Position numbers and translations under genes: made by a program
The notes under the pieces: generated by a model
What the model was told of the DNA's origin: nothing
The model's database searches: none
Seen by the model: only the letters and a program-made list of their open reading frames with translations
NCBI GenBank assembly: GCA_965153455.1
Contig: OZ234493.1
Span: forward strand, 35,516,213 to 35,580,212
Direction of reading: 5' to 3'
Length of the DNA stretch: 64,000 nt
From: Sphagnum compactum
Taxonomy: Eukaryota; Bryophyta; Sphagnopsida; Sphagnales
Part shown: positions 1-12,794 of the stretch, in pieces
Numbering within the stretch: the stretch's first letter is position 1
How the letters are laid out: each line of letters begins with the position of its first letter

Positions 1-126
1 TGCATTTTTGCGGGAGTGGGGCTGCGTGGACCGCACTAGGGTTCGGTGCTGGTGATGGTGGTGCGGTTCTGAGTGTGGGGGGCGAGAGAGAGGAGGAGCG
101 AGTAGCAGGTGCGTTTGGTGGCGGCG

Positions 127-3100
127 ATGACGATGTCGCCAGAAACAACAACAGCTTTAGATCTTGAGGGCGGGAGCAGCGACGAAATGGCGGAGGAGGT
201 CACCGCCAGTTCTGTGCTGCTGAACGGCAGCACTGGCCTTGTGGAAGTGAGCACAAGCGAAGCAGATCAGACCAGCTCTACTTCGCCGTCTTTCCGTCAT
301 CACAACAGCCTCTTGGACATAGGTTTTCAATCCCCTCTGCCGAGTGTCGAGCGAGGAGGAGGGGGAGGATCGAAGTCTGCCTCGGAAATGCCTGAGATCA
401 GCGTGGGGTACTCTCCCCAGCTCTCTGCAGTAGGCGGGGACGACGATTTTCCTCCAGAGTTGGCGGATTTCTCTGTAGGCTTGTCCGGTGGTATGGTTGC
501 TGGTGTGAGCCATATCAAGTCGGCAGAGAAAACCAGACGGTTTCCCGTGCCATTATCGGAGGGGGATGTTGTGGGGACAATAGATATGCTGCCCACTGCC
601 GTCTCACAAGAAAAGAACGGGGTGAAGGAAAGTTTGTCATTTGAGGCTGATAGCCATAAGGAAGAGAAGCATGCCGGTGAGCATGAGAGTGATGGGCATG
701 TACGAGGGAGCCCCAGCGATAGCGAAGGAGAAGAAGACTGCGAGCAAGCCTCAAGCTCGGAGGCGGCGCATCTTTCTTCGGCGGCGATTGCGCGGACGAA
801 CCTCTCCGCCAGTGACGAACCCTTGCAAGACATTCTCGAGTCGAAGATTGCGGAACTGGAGGTCGCCTGTACAGGACCCTCCAAAGTCGACGAAGAGGAG
901 GCCAAGATTGGTACGTGGATGTCATATAACTGCTCTTTAGTCTTTTCTGTAACAAGTTCTGGCCCTAAGTTAAGTTTAGAGAGATGGAGAGTACATGACC
1001 TGTTAGGGCAAGTTCTCCGACAGTTCCGGGTAGAAGCACACAGAAAGTCTGTGCATTTAGGAAGACAGCTTATCTACTGCTGGCAGAAGTTGCTGAAACA
1101 GGAGACATTGTTCTTACAGCCGCAGGGCTTGAGGATCGGTTTCTCTTTCAACCTTCTACAGTGGAATTGGCATAGTAGTGAGAGAACAATGAACATGATG
1201 TGGAGCTTGCAGCAGGTGGAAGTATCATCATTTCAGGGGCCCAATCCGCTTGTACTGCATTTTGTGTGTGGTTGTCCAATTCTCCACAAGTTCCAATTAT
1301 GATGACTCAAAACACTAGAGTTCTGGGAGACCAGCATGAGTCTGTGATGGTATGAAGAAAGAAAGAGGTTTCAGAAGACACAGAGAAGCTTTATGAAGGC
1401 TGGGTTGTCTTGATAGCACAGAGTTGTGATAGGAATTATGGTTGATGTGAATTTAGACTGACATTATTGTGTGGACTGAATGGGGAGAGCAGCCAAGGCA
1501 CAGAAACGCCAAGTAAAGGAGGTGAGGACAATGCTGGATCGGCCAGACCGGAGTGCTGATGATAAACTGCGGCTGTTGAATACAAAGTATCTGCAGCAGG
1601 TGTATACAGCACCATCTACTGTGCAGAGAGTCACTCATATGGTTCTGAAGTCTCATATTTGCTGTTCACTGCATAGAACTGTACACCAAGGAAGTAGGGA
1701 GACTTAATTGGGTTCTTAAATTTTTTGGCTTGTCATACACTGGTTCTGGCAGCAAGTCCTCCACAGATGGATTTGAAGACAATAACATGGATCTGTTGTG
1801 GATCAAAATTCAGGTGGGAGAAACAAGGCAGCTGGAAAAGGAGTTACTGGCTTTACGGCGGAAGTGTGAGCAGGTCAACAAAGAAAAAGATACCAGTATG
1901 TTTTCCAAGAGAATTGCAATGGCTGAGGTTGCAAACTGATGTCTGAATTGGGAAAATGTGTTTGTGATTTGTGTTGTGCAACCCACTACTGGACAAGGTG
2001 ACATTTAGAGAATGCTGTACAGGTTTTGCCAACTGGCTTAAGATACCCAATGTGTGCTGTTATATCTTGGCTGCAGTTTATGGGGAGTTTACTAAGGTCA
2101 GTGCTCTTCGTCAGAAGCTGGAGTCACTATGTCGGGAGCTCCAGCGGCAGAATAAGATACTTCTTGTAAACATCTTGACCTGCTTGTTGTGTCACATGGA
2201 GTGGTCATAAACTCTTTCAAGTGTAAATTACTTTGGGTTGATTGTCCAGCAATGACTTCCTTAGTCAAATTGTGTTATGGCTCTGGTTTATGCGTTTTCA
2301 AAGAACACATGCAGTTTTGTAACTTTCTCTGCATGCTATAGTTGTGTTACTACTTTGGATATTGCTTTTAGAGATGTGACTGTGGGTCTGTTGTGATCCA
2401 TTTTGCTCCAAAGGATGAGAACAAAAGGGTTTCTACAGAAGAGCAGCAAAAGCGTCAGGAGCTTTCTACCAAATTTCACAATACAATCAAGGTCTATTCT
2501 GATGATCCTTGGAATTATGTCAGAATTCATGTGTTGTACTAGCATCTTATGGTCAACATCTTGCAGTTCTATGCTTGAATTTTACTTTCTTGGTGGGGAA
2601 TTTGATGGATCCAGGATATCACAAGCAAGTTGGAAGAGCAAGGGGATGAGCGATTGCAGCAAATAAAAGAAAATGAGATGTATGGTAACACCACTATTTG
2701 CTGCCTCTCAACTCAACACTGAAGAGCCTAAGAATGCAGAGAAAAGTCTTGCACAGGAAGTAAAGTAGGGGTATAGATCTTCTTGTTTGTCTTGTTTGGT
2801 TTCTGTTGGAATATGTTTGGGAGAATGTGCACTCGAATGTGTGCTACTCAATTCTCTAAAAGGGGTCTTAGTCATTTTTGTCAGATAGGTTATTTTTGGA
2901 GAGCAATTTGAAAATAAAAGGGGACTCTGCTGCTCATTTAACTAAGGAACTTCTAAAGAATTATGGTCAGTAATGTTCCTTTTTGCTTTGTTGTATGAAA
3001 GATGTTTCATTCTGTTCCTTGTGCCCAGATTACGAGAAAAGTTGAAGCATTTTACCCAGCAATATGAGATTAGGGAACAACACTATGGGCACCAGGTATT

Positions 3101-5001
3101 TGTGGATGTTTGTTTCCTCACTGTCATATGTTGTAGATATGGATACTTAGTTTGGAGATAGCAGCTCTTTCTCAGGGAGCTAATCATGGATATTTTGACT
3201 CCAAACTATACACTGCACATTTGATCTCCTTTGCAGTGTTTCCTTCCAAGAGTGCAGTCATGTCATTTGGTTCAAGTCATGAGTCAAGTAGCATCTTATG
3301 TTGATAAATGTTTGTTGTGGGATATGTTCACAGCTAAGAACTAAGGCACTTGAACAGCAACTTGCTGAGGTGAAGCTGAAGCAGCAACAGGAACTTTTTG
3401 CTCAGGAGGAAGCTAAGTCACATCTCTATACTGAACAAATTGCCCAGCTGCTCAAAACTGAACAAGATCTCCGATCTCAACTAGGCCTTTATGGGGACAA
3501 GTTTGAGCAATTTCAGGTATGTCTCAGCCTTCTGTATGTCTTTTTCTGAATTTGACAATATTTGTCTTAAAAGGAGTGTTTCTGTCTTGCTTATTCTTTC
3601 TCTCACTGAGAATGATCTCTTCATCTTCACATTCAGCTGTTCTATTACATCTTCTCTCCTGTTGGCACCTCCATGCTTGCTTTGCAAACATATTCCAGAC
3701 ATTTAGTAACAGCTTAACATTTGTTGTGGACAGGATACACTCACAAAAAGTAATGATGTCTTTGCTACATTCAAGAAGGAAATGGAAAAGGTTATTTTTG
3801 CAGCCAGCAATCATGTACATCTGAGATTATTTATTATGAGGTTCAGAGCTTGTTTGTCTTACTGTTGTGGAACATTCAAATATAACAGGGTGGGAACCTT
3901 ACAAGAGGTAGCCAAAGTTGGTCAGGTTTTTACCACTGGTCTGGTGCCAAAAAGAAAATCTGAGTCCTCTCTAACCAGGACCACACAGCAAGTCAACAAG
4001 ACCTTGTCACCATGGTTGATATGTCCTGATGTAAAATCCTGCGATCTTGCAGGGGCTTTCTAGTCCTTCCGATGTGGTCTAGGACTAGTCATATGTTTTA
4101 ATGTTTGGTTTTCAACCCTATAGGAATGCATATCCTATAAGAGAGGTATAGTCTGTTATGATCATGTTGAATGCTATTTTTTTTTCATTGAGAGCTTGAT
4201 GTATGCATTCCTGCCCGGTGAACTTATGTTGTGTGTTGCCAAACAGATGTCAAAAACAATCAAGAAGTTAGAGAAGGAGAACTTTTCTCTTAAAAAGAAG
4301 TGCGAGAAATCAGATGTTACCATCATAGAGCTCTTGGATGAGGTGTGTTTTGCATCTAACCCATCTGATTTGTTATTTGTTGTTGCATTCCCTTAAATCT
4401 CACTGATATGTGTACATCACTGAAATTTGGGCTCTGGGTTGGGGACTCTAAACATGACATTGTTGCCTGAGAATGCAGAGGGCATCTTTGAAGAAGCAGG
4501 CAGAGACGAGCAGAAATCAGAAAGAGAAGCTGGAGGCTCTCTGCCGGTCATTGCAAGCTGAGCGCAAGTCTGCCATTGCAGGGACACTGCCCTCACAAGC
4601 CTCATTACAGGTGATTTGTTGAGTGTCATTCTAGTTTTAGTTTCCTTCATTTGACTCAGGGATGTTTCATGTCTGCAGTTTTCTAGTTTTCTTTCTTGTT
4701 TATGACTGGTCATTAGATTTTATATTAAACACTTCAGTGGTAAAGTGAAAGACTGGTGTTATAGTTCAACTCACAAAACTAAGTTGGGACTCAAAAGTGA
4801 GACTTGTTTGAAGTGAACTCTGTTTTCAACATACTCCTTTTTCTAATTTTCATGATGGGTAGTTGCATTTGCATAATGTTTCCTCTTCTTTCTGGTATTA
4901 TGGGCAGTGCACAAGTTGCTAATTTTGTGGCATTTATTCCCTGTTGATTTTGTGTGCAGGCAGCAATGAACTTTACAGAACCTCAATCAGAGGCACAATG
5001 A
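127..5001 (+). CDS. Taxilin-family coiled-coil protein (12 exons)
   Basis: Taxilins are long coiled-coil proteins that bind syntaxins and act in vesicle traffic; the role of plant members is less clear. Exons read from GT-AG borders and phase: 127-910, 1490-1599, 1814-1895, 2077-2165, 2414-2491, 2615-2679, 3029-3095, 3334-3516, 3734-3790, 4247-4342, 4479-4610, 4960-5001. They join in one frame of about 594 residues. Residues 1-260 (exon 1) are acidic, Ser-rich and low complexity; from exon 2 on it is heptad-like coiled coil. Family hallmarks: RQKLESLCRELQRQNK in exon 4, YGDKFEQFQ then KSNDVFATFKKEMEK in exons 8-9, KKLEKEN in exon 10 and KLEALCRSLQAER in exon 11. The ATG at 127 is chosen because the frame upstream has only GTG; a second ATG follows at 133. 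The exon 2 acceptor could also be at 1493, and an unseen small exon in intron 1 is possible. Confidence 0.88.
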
Positions 5002-5640
5002 AGGGCACCATAGTCCTCTCATTGGTGGTTCCTTGAGTCTGGAATCTGATTAGTCCAAGTTTTGCACACCTGAGATGTCATTTCTGAGTTCAGAAAGAGC
5101 CTAAAGTTTGCTAAAAAGAGGCAAACCCTCCATTTTCTGGCAGCCATTTTTCAAAGAAATCTGGAGATACTTTTCACAATTTGACCCCGCTTTGATTGCT
5201 CTTTTTTGTATGCTTTCAAAGTTGCTGGCTTCATGTCTCTCTTATCATAGGCCGGGGAGTGAACACTTAAGAACTCAAAGGAGGTTGAGTCCACACCCAC
5301 TGTTCCACTGCTTCTGAACCCAAAGAACATCTGTAGCCCTCCAATGCTGCAAAAATTGCTTAATTCATTAAAGGAATGAGGAAGATGTGGGGTGTTTCAT
5401 GTAAGGGGGGGGGGGGGGGGGTCAGTGTTTGCTGATGGGTTAATTAAAATAGATTAGGATTTTGTGCTTAAATTTTTTTATTGTTGCATCTTTGCCTTCA
5501 GAATACAACGAAGTTCTGTAAAGCCCAATTTGGGGCACTCATGGAGTTTTAAATCGATTAAAACGGATTAAAACGGAGGAAGATATGGAGCTGGAACTAA
5601 ACAAGGGTTTGGTGCTATTTTTATAAAAAATTTGAAGCAA
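5002..5640. other. Taxilin 3' flank with a G17 tract
   Basis: This stretch presumably begins with the taxilin 3' UTR, but no convincing polyadenylation signal could be chosen. It contains an uninterrupted run of 17 G at 5405-5421. The segment around 5325-5395 is a diverged relative of the 100-bp repeat that follows. No gene is seen. Confidence 0.5.
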
Positions 5641-5647
5641 ATTATCA

Positions 5648-5846
5648 CTCATCCTCTTTCTGTGTTGCTCCCTTAGTTCTAATGCTCAAAGAACATTTGT
5701 AGCCCTCCAGTTTCCGCATCCGATGACACAGAAATCACTCAATTTAGCTCATCCTCTTTCTGTGTTGCTCCTTTAGTCTAATGCTCCAAGAACATTTGTA
5801 GTCCTCCAGTTTTTGCACCCAACATACAAAAGTCACTCAATTTGGT
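5648..5846. repeat. 100-bp tandem duplication
   Basis: Two adjacent copies begin at 5648 and 5748, both opening with CTCATCCTCTTTCTGTGTTG. They share the core that reads GAACATTTGTAG followed by CCTCCAGTTT. The copies differ by scattered substitutions and small indels, so the duplication is not recent. A third, more diverged copy lies at about 5325-5395. Confidence 0.85.
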
Positions 5847-5849
5847 TAG

Positions 5850-7085
5850 GGAATGAGGAAAATATTGGAAAGTGTTTGGGTGATGTTTGATGATGAGCAA
5901 TTCTACCCTATTCCCTCTCTGCCACACTGAATATTATTCAGTACTCTCTTGGGGTTGGGAAAGGCTGTTTTCACAGGCAATAATTGTTGCTGGATAGATA
6001 AAAAAAAAATATTGAATTCAATTTAGTGTTTCACTTTGGTGAGGAATTCAATTTTCTATTGAAGTACTGCAGAACACTTGTCAACAGATTCTCTATTATT
6101 AATAAACAGTTTTGAGTCTGAAGTGTAGTTGGAATGGCATTTAGTAACTATCTAGTTGAGCAATGTGTCGCATGCAATATTGCCTGCAAAGTGAGGTGTG
6201 TCTACATCAGTGTTTTTTTTTCCAAACTTTGTGAAGTAGGTGGGTTGGCAATCATGCAAAAGAGGACTTAGCCAAATTTGGCTAGAGGTCAGAGGAGGAA
6301 GTAGAAAACTTTAGAATTCCTCTTGTAATTTGGCAACTTTGTTGGAAGCTATTTTCTAAATATGGTGACTTTGAATTTGAATTCTTTTGATGATGGGGTG
6401 ACCGGGGTCCAATTTTTCCAAAGAAAACCCTTCACACCTTATTTCTTTCCTCTTCAGGTTGTGAAAATTCGCCAAAAGAATCCTATCTTTGCCTCACTGA
6501 TACTCACTTGCCCCTGATTAATCACATAGGACCCCACACCTAGAGTTCATAGAGAAAGTAGAGATAGCATTCCCAAGATGATAGTTATCAACAAATCCAA
6601 GGTGTCAAATTATGTGTCAATTAGAGGTGACTCAAAAATAAGTATAGATGGTCCACAATTAGAATTAACTTTGCAATTTCAAATTCCTAGATTTTAGGAA
6701 AAAAACAGTTAAAAGTCCAAAAAATGGTCATTTAAGTTGAAGGTGTGTATCCTCTATCTATTTCTCTCCTATGTGAATATTGCATTGGTTGTCAACACTC
6801 CCTCCACCTTGTTCATTAGCATGTTCAGATGTCTATGAAATTTTTGATTCATCTCTCAAATTTCTATCAAAACCTTCATTGCAAATGATGAACTATTGTG
6901 CTATATCTCAATTACGTTCTTGTGCACATGAAATGTAAGAAAATCACAAGAGAGGTGTGGTGAACGACTATGAAAAAAATGCTTTTACAAATACCAATTT
7001 TTTCCTTTGTATCCTACACATTGAATCACACATGTTTGTCAAGGATTATTGTAATGCAATGTTCATAAGTATTGTGTTGAAGCTG
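5850..7085. other. AT-rich spacer, nothing recognised
   Basis: All frames are closed and AT-rich. No domain, terminal repeat or RNA gene was recognised. Confidence 0.5.
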
Positions 7086-8400
7086 AAGTCCAAGAGATAA
7101 ACATCACATCTGTTAGGAATGGACTTTAATTAAAACAAGATGAAAAAGGGAAATGTAAAGCAACACTAAAATCCTCAATTGAATTTTACCTTTGCAAACC
7201 GAGGCGTTATTGTGAGTATGTTAGAATAATGGCTCTAGTCAATGCAAAGCATGAGGAACATATGAAACTATTGGAAATCATAGATTTGAACATGCTCAAT
7301 TTGAGTTTCCATTGGCAAAGTGAAAGAATTTATCAACCTTTATGCTCGTTGTTGGCTTCTCCCACCACTTGAGAAATGGTCTAGCTTTTAAGGACAAGTT
7401 GACAACCATATATGGTGATCATAGCAAAACAAAAAATTACATTGACTATTGGTGTCAATGCAAATTATTGGGCTTTTTTAGTGCAAGACAATATCGCTCT
7501 AGATTCACCTCACCAATATGTGAAAGAAATATATAAGATTATCAAGGTGTTTTCAAGTTCAAGAGTTATATTTCAACCCTCCCATTCTCAAGACCTCACG
7601 GCAACAAACAATGGTGTGTATAAACCAACTGGTCTAGAAGGTTCCACTAAACCATTGGAAACACCCAATTTTCAAACCAATTCTTGGGTAATCCATCTTA
7701 AGAGCAATTAGATATTCAACGTTGGAAGAGATCATGATGATAATTATGTCCCAATCAATTAGTCAAGACTACACAAGATGCATGGCAACATGACAAGCTA
7801 TCCATCATATTCCCAAACCATGGAAGAAAATGAATAATGGATTCGACCATCTCCACTTGCAATTGTTAAAGGCAATCTTGGAATTCCACAACCTCATAAT
7901 GTGATTCCAAATGTTTGAAGAATTGCACCTTGACCAATTAGAAGTCTACAAGTGCTTCACAATGCAAGCCTTAAGTGCTTATAAATGCATTTCGCACTCC
8001 AATGACACCTCGAACATCTCACCATCCACAAGCCCTAGCGAAATAATCATCTCAAAATTGTAAAGGACTAAGGAATGCAAATGTTTGTCAAAAGACTAAT
8101 GTAATTCATAAAAAGTTAGTCAAAATGGCAATACAAGGGCACAAAACCTTGGGGCAACTATTGATAAGATTTGTGTTATTAACCTTGAGATTGATTGGAA
8201 AGGAGCAAGAGCCAAGATGAATTTTTATCAAAACAACTTGAATTATTTTGGCTTCAATATCAAGAAACCAACAAAACTAACAAAGACATGGTGAAGGCCA
8301 TATTAAACTTCATTAATGCCATTGCATTATGCCAAAAATGTGGCATATATTACTTCACATATAATTACGTTTGCATTTCCAACTACATGAATATGTAGTT
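7086..8400 (+). other. Spacer with short unrecognised reading frames
   Basis: Open stretches of 64 and 99 codons overlap in two frames at 7342-7711, and a 67-codon frame lies at 8195-8398. The base composition is slightly less AT-rich and the frames look like a decayed coding sequence, perhaps a retroelement. No motif supports a family, so I give no function. Confidence 0.3.
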
Positions 8401-8589
8401 GATTTAGATTTATGGCTTTTGCCATTACTCATATTTGTGATCATAGTCATTTATGTCATCTCTTCGTGTGACTTCTATGATTGTGGTCACAAAAGACAAT
8501 TATACAATAAATATTTACTAACTTGTGAAATGTAAACATGTGTTTATCCATAGTAAAGCCACATGGACAATTTAGTTATCTACTTATTA

Positions 8590-9600
8590 ACCCAAACAAC
8601 CTAAGCTAAGGTTAAAGACTTAAACAGCTTAAGCTAGCCTAAAATACTAAATTAGGTAACTTAGGCCTAGGTAACCTAAAAGCCTAGGGTAAATGATGTA
8701 AAAACCTAAATTAGAAGCATAGCTTAGGCTAGGCTACTTATTCAAAAACCTAAGCTAGTATGGGATAAAAATGTATGTTGCAAGTATAAAGAGTTGAACC
8801 CTCACCTTCAAATTAAAAGACCAAATCTTTAACCATTGCACCACATTAAGTAATATGATTTGTCATCCTATGATTAATTTTATTTTTAAAGAACTTATTT
8901 AATTAGTTTAACCTAGCCACCTTACCACCTAACTATTTAGTTTAACCTACTTAGCCTACCTATTAAGCCTTGCTTGCATAACACTACCTAACCTAGCTTA
9001 CCTAACTAACTATATACCTAATTACATACCTATTTTAATTGAACTATTTACCTACCTACCCATCTACTTGGTTTAACATACCTACACATCTAGTTTACCT
9101 ACCTACCTACCTAGTTTAATTTGTTGTGCATTCCTATGTCAGCACCTATAACCATTGCTATCGCCACACTTACAACACATAACATAGAAATACCTTGAAT
9201 GGTACATCACATTCAAACAAAAAGATTGACTCAATTCCAACAACACAAGAATCCAAACCCAAAACATAAAAAACCAAAACATTTGCATAACAAGAAAATT
9301 GCAAAGTAAAAATTATGCTTTGAAATCTCAAGTCATCAAAAGTGATTTGAGGTCACATAAAATGGGATTATATTCCATGAAAAATATCCCAAACCCTCTT
9401 CACATATGAACTAGTTAAATAAATAATTAACTTAATTTATCTTTAATTAACTAGGACCTAACTGAACAATTAAACTAACACACCTAACAAATTACCTAGC
9501 CTACCTACCTATCTTACTTACCTACTTACTTAGCCTACCTTCTTACCTTACATAACCTACTTCTCTAATCTATCTAACCTACCTACCCAACTTGCCTATA
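8590..9600. repeat. CCTA/TTAG-rich low-complexity tract
   Basis: The segment is dominated by irregular runs of CCTA, ACCT and the complementary TAGG (for example 8600-8760, 8900-9120 and 9490-9600), broken by AT-rich sequence. Similar ACCTACCT runs recur near 26370, 46730 and 48740. No gene is seen. Confidence 0.6.
8793..8848 (-). other. tRNA-like relic (A box and B box)
   Basis: On the minus strand the segment carries TGGTGCAATGG, a good A-box match, and ends with GGTTCAACTC, a partial B box, about 53 bases end to end. That is close to normal tRNA spacing. Stem pairing is poor, so it is probably a decayed tRNA or the head of a tRNA-derived SINE. Related relics lie at 48853-48909 and 55708-55771. 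Confidence 0.45.
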
Positions 9601-9737
9601 CCTTCTATTTCATTTCTTTCATATTCAACTATTTATTCAAATATTTTTAATTACATATTTTTCTATTTTTAAATTGTTACAATTGGTCAAAAGTAGGGTC
9701 AACAAGATAAGTCAAACAAGTTCAAGCACCTTCATAA

Positions 9738-9960
9738 TGATTATGGGTCATAAGTCATGAGGGCACCGTCCATTGGAAGCCTGTTATGACTCAGTTATGG
9801 ACAAACCCCACCAACTGAGCTAATAAACAATCATGAGTCCACTATCCATCCATTGAAAGCTTGTTATGACTGCTTTACGGATGAACCCCCACTGAGATGT
9901 GGAACACTTATGAGTGCAACATCCATTGCAAGCCTGTTATATTAGGGTAAGTTGAACTGA
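9738..9960. repeat. Diverged tandem repeat, about 75-80 bp unit
   Basis: Three copies begin near 9757, 9832 and 9911. Each has ATGAG, then a CATCCATTG-like core, then AAGC.TGTTATGACT and a GGATG.ACCC-like tail. The copies are substantially diverged and no coding potential is seen. Confidence 0.65.
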
Positions 9961-10261
9961 ACCCTACTGAGTTATGGATGGAACCCATGTGAGTATTATG
10001 GTAGTACATTCATGCAGATGGTTAGTGGGTTGTCATTGGGTAGGTAGAAAAAACTAAAAACATAGCTATAACCTGATAGAAATGTGTTTTTCTGTCCACA
10101 CTCATCCATCCATCAAGGTACACTGACTGGTGGGTGGTTGTTGGTTCTCTTTGGCCTATTTGTTGGCACCTGAATAGGTTCAGTCCTTCCCCTTGTTGGC
10201 ACCTTCTCCACATGCCATTCTTGCCTAGTGTTGGAATGGCATTCAATTGCAGTGTGGCTTG

Positions 10262-10420
10262 TGGATCTAACGAAGCTGAACCTCCCATGCAACTGACAAA
10301 AGAACTGGACTTGCTTATCCACCTAATAGCAAAGCTGCACTTCTTAATGCAACTGACAGGAGAGATGGGCCTGCCAATGCAATTGATAGCAGAGTTGGAC
10401 CTACCAATGGTAATGATGAT
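10262..10420. repeat. 30-bp minisatellite
   Basis: Four to five units of about 30 bp share an ATGCAACTGA..G core and a GA.CTGGAC.T tail. Read on the plus strand they give a degenerate 10-residue repeat of the type PMQLTKELDL inside a 96-codon frame; the minus strand is also open (10022-10489). The open frames follow from a period divisible by three, so I do not call a protein. Confidence 0.7.
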
Positions 10421-11906
10421 TTGAGCCTTTGCAAATCCTGATGGTACAGTTTCTGACTCTGAGACTGGTGACTTACATTTATAGATCAAACAATGAACAA
10501 AATCAGATTGTAGATGTATGGTAGAGAGCTTGGACCTTCCAGCTACATTCTTTGTGCTCCAAGATATGTCTTGAGTAACTTCTGCTGGTTAGTACCAGAT
10601 TGCTCCTGCTCCGCAATTCCAACATGTACATCTCATTCATTAGGATGCACAAAGAAACTACTCTCAGCCTGCTGATGTTGGATATCTTCTGCAGACTGTA
10701 ATTCTAGGTGATGCATCAAATTGACAAGATCCAATTCTCCTCAGCCAAGTATCAACTAGTTTTGTAAGATACAACAAATACAAACATGTCTGGTAACAAG
10801 GTCGTGCATGAAGTTCTGTTTTGTGAAGAATTTCATATCAGAACTAGGTCATGCTAATGCTAGACGTTCACATAATACCCAAGCCAACTATAATCAGTGT
10901 CATCAAAAGTCATAGGACATTGTAGCCAAACTCATGTCAAAATCCCGTCACATCTTTAAAGACTTGAAACATGCCCACCTAAAAATAGTTTAACAAGGTG
11001 CTTCAAATCTGTTGCTCTCAGCTTTGGATAAGGCACTTGACCCACAAATTTCATGGACTAAACTATGCCTCCCCTAAGTCTAACATGGCACAAGACTGCC
11101 ATCAACCTTGATAAATTGAACTAGAAAGAGAACAAAAAGTTACAGGGGGCATGTATACATTCAAGACACTTATTTTGGAAAATGCAATAATTGGGGAAAT
11201 AAATCCCTAGAATTGATGCCAATACAGACAAAGAATAGAATCAAAAAAGATTCTTCAAGTTCAAGATGGAACACAAGGTACTGTAAACTTTTTATTGCTG
11301 AAGAAAGCATACATCCAAGAGAGAGACTGGATTGAACTTCCTACAGACATGGGAAGTTCAAAAAAATGGTTTAGAGTACTCAACATCACAAGATTGCACT
11401 AAATATTATTCAAGCCTTATGCCATGCATCCAAGGGCGCCTGATTCTCTTATTCCAATATCTCCAGAAATGTCACTAATCAATCGTTCTTTGCAGGTGGG
11501 GGAGGGGGAGTCTCCTGTACCACTGAGACCACAGCAGATGGCAGTCCGTTAGTCATCAAATTAATGTCAAGAAAAAGTGGGACAGGAATTTCCCTGGTGA
11601 CTAGGACAGGAAGTTGGTGCCCAATGCATTGCCCTCAACTTGCCCTAAAACTACAAAGAGGAATCCAGGCTATTGGTCCAGATACTCAAGCCTGCTATGA
11701 GTAAAGATATGCAGAATTATGTTTGCACAACTCAGTGACTTTGATCCTAACCCTCTGCTATAAGGCCATCCTGTACTACTGTCTACATATCCATGAGATT
11801 GCAGAGAAAAACTCCACAATTAACACTTTGAAGGAAACTGTTCTGTCAGTTCCAGTTAAGACCACAACTAACTGTAAAAGAATGAGCACGCTCATAGATT
11901 TATCTA
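10421..11906. other. Spacer, nothing recognised
   Basis: The base composition is balanced compared with neighbouring AT-rich DNA. No conserved protein segment, RNA gene or terminal repeat was recognised on either strand. Confidence 0.45.
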
Positions 11907-12150
11907 TGTCATTCATGATCTGTCAAACCATCAGCTTGATAGCAATGACTAGCTGCCATGACTTGTTGCTGACTTCATCAAGTGGGAATAGATATGGTTA
12001 TAATAATCTACCCAGGATTTCAGGCAAACAATTATACCAAAATCTGCATCCTGAGTTTCATAACCTGACGAGTGTCACTCATGAAGTATCAGACCATTGT
12101 CTTTATCATGAGTGGTAGTCACTAGCTGCCATGACTGGTAACGTCAAGCA
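11907..12150 (+). repeat. Dispersed repeat, one full and one partial copy
   Basis: The segment 11907-12040 resembles 40217-40366 inside the aconitase gene. Shared blocks are a TGTCA-CTCA head, a CAGACCATC-like block, GACTAACTGCCAT/GACTAGCTGCCAT, TGACTTCATCA, then TTTCAGGCAAAC.A. A second partial copy of the head lies at 12069-12135. Two unlinked copies mark a dispersed element. No terminal repeats were seen. Confidence 0.6.
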
Positions 12151-12794
12151 GCACACATTTTGTGAAAATGCACCATCCTGACATCTACCCATTTCTGCAA
12201 AGCTCCAGACACCACTAGGGTTATAACCCCTATTCTGGACTGTGGCCCCTCAAAATACCAGAAGCATAAACAACAAGCCAAATGCATTGACTGCAACACT
12301 GTGAGAACAACACCAGTGGGCATCACCAGTGGCATATCCCATGTTCAAGAGAGCCTAAAAGGAATAAAGGGAAAACATCTGGGTGAGAAGAAATCCCATC
12401 CAAAAACACTTGAGACTCCAGTAAAATTACTAACCCATCTACCAGAATTGGCCACAAGAAAAATGGAACACAAAATCAAGGGGTCAAGAAAATCAGCATC
12501 GAATAAGTTTCCGAATCCATGAATACCTGACCATCTACATGTCATTGAGAGGCTTATATCCAGTTTATATCCACTGGAGGAAAACGCTCTAAACATCACT
12601 TGTGATACAACTTCCCATCTTTCCAAAATGCACAAAATGAAGCAGGAGGAAGTGGGGCTCAATCCCAAAACTAAAAGGTGGGTAACAGGCACCAGTGACC
12701 CAAGCCACCTGCCACAGACTAGCAGACGAGAAGAAGAAGAGGAGGAGGAGAGGCTTATGATTTTGGGGTGGAGAGGAGAGAAAACTGCTATACG
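12151..12794. other. Spacer next to the ATP synthase epsilon relic
   Basis: No gene is supported. A 279-codon minus-strand frame crosses this part (12345-13184), but it uses a different frame from the recognisable epsilon homology. Its length comes partly from trinucleotide runs. Confidence 0.5.

Noticed and set aside
109-126. Upstream GTG start for the taxilin
   Set aside because: Nuclear plant genes start at ATG; the first in-frame ATG is at 127.
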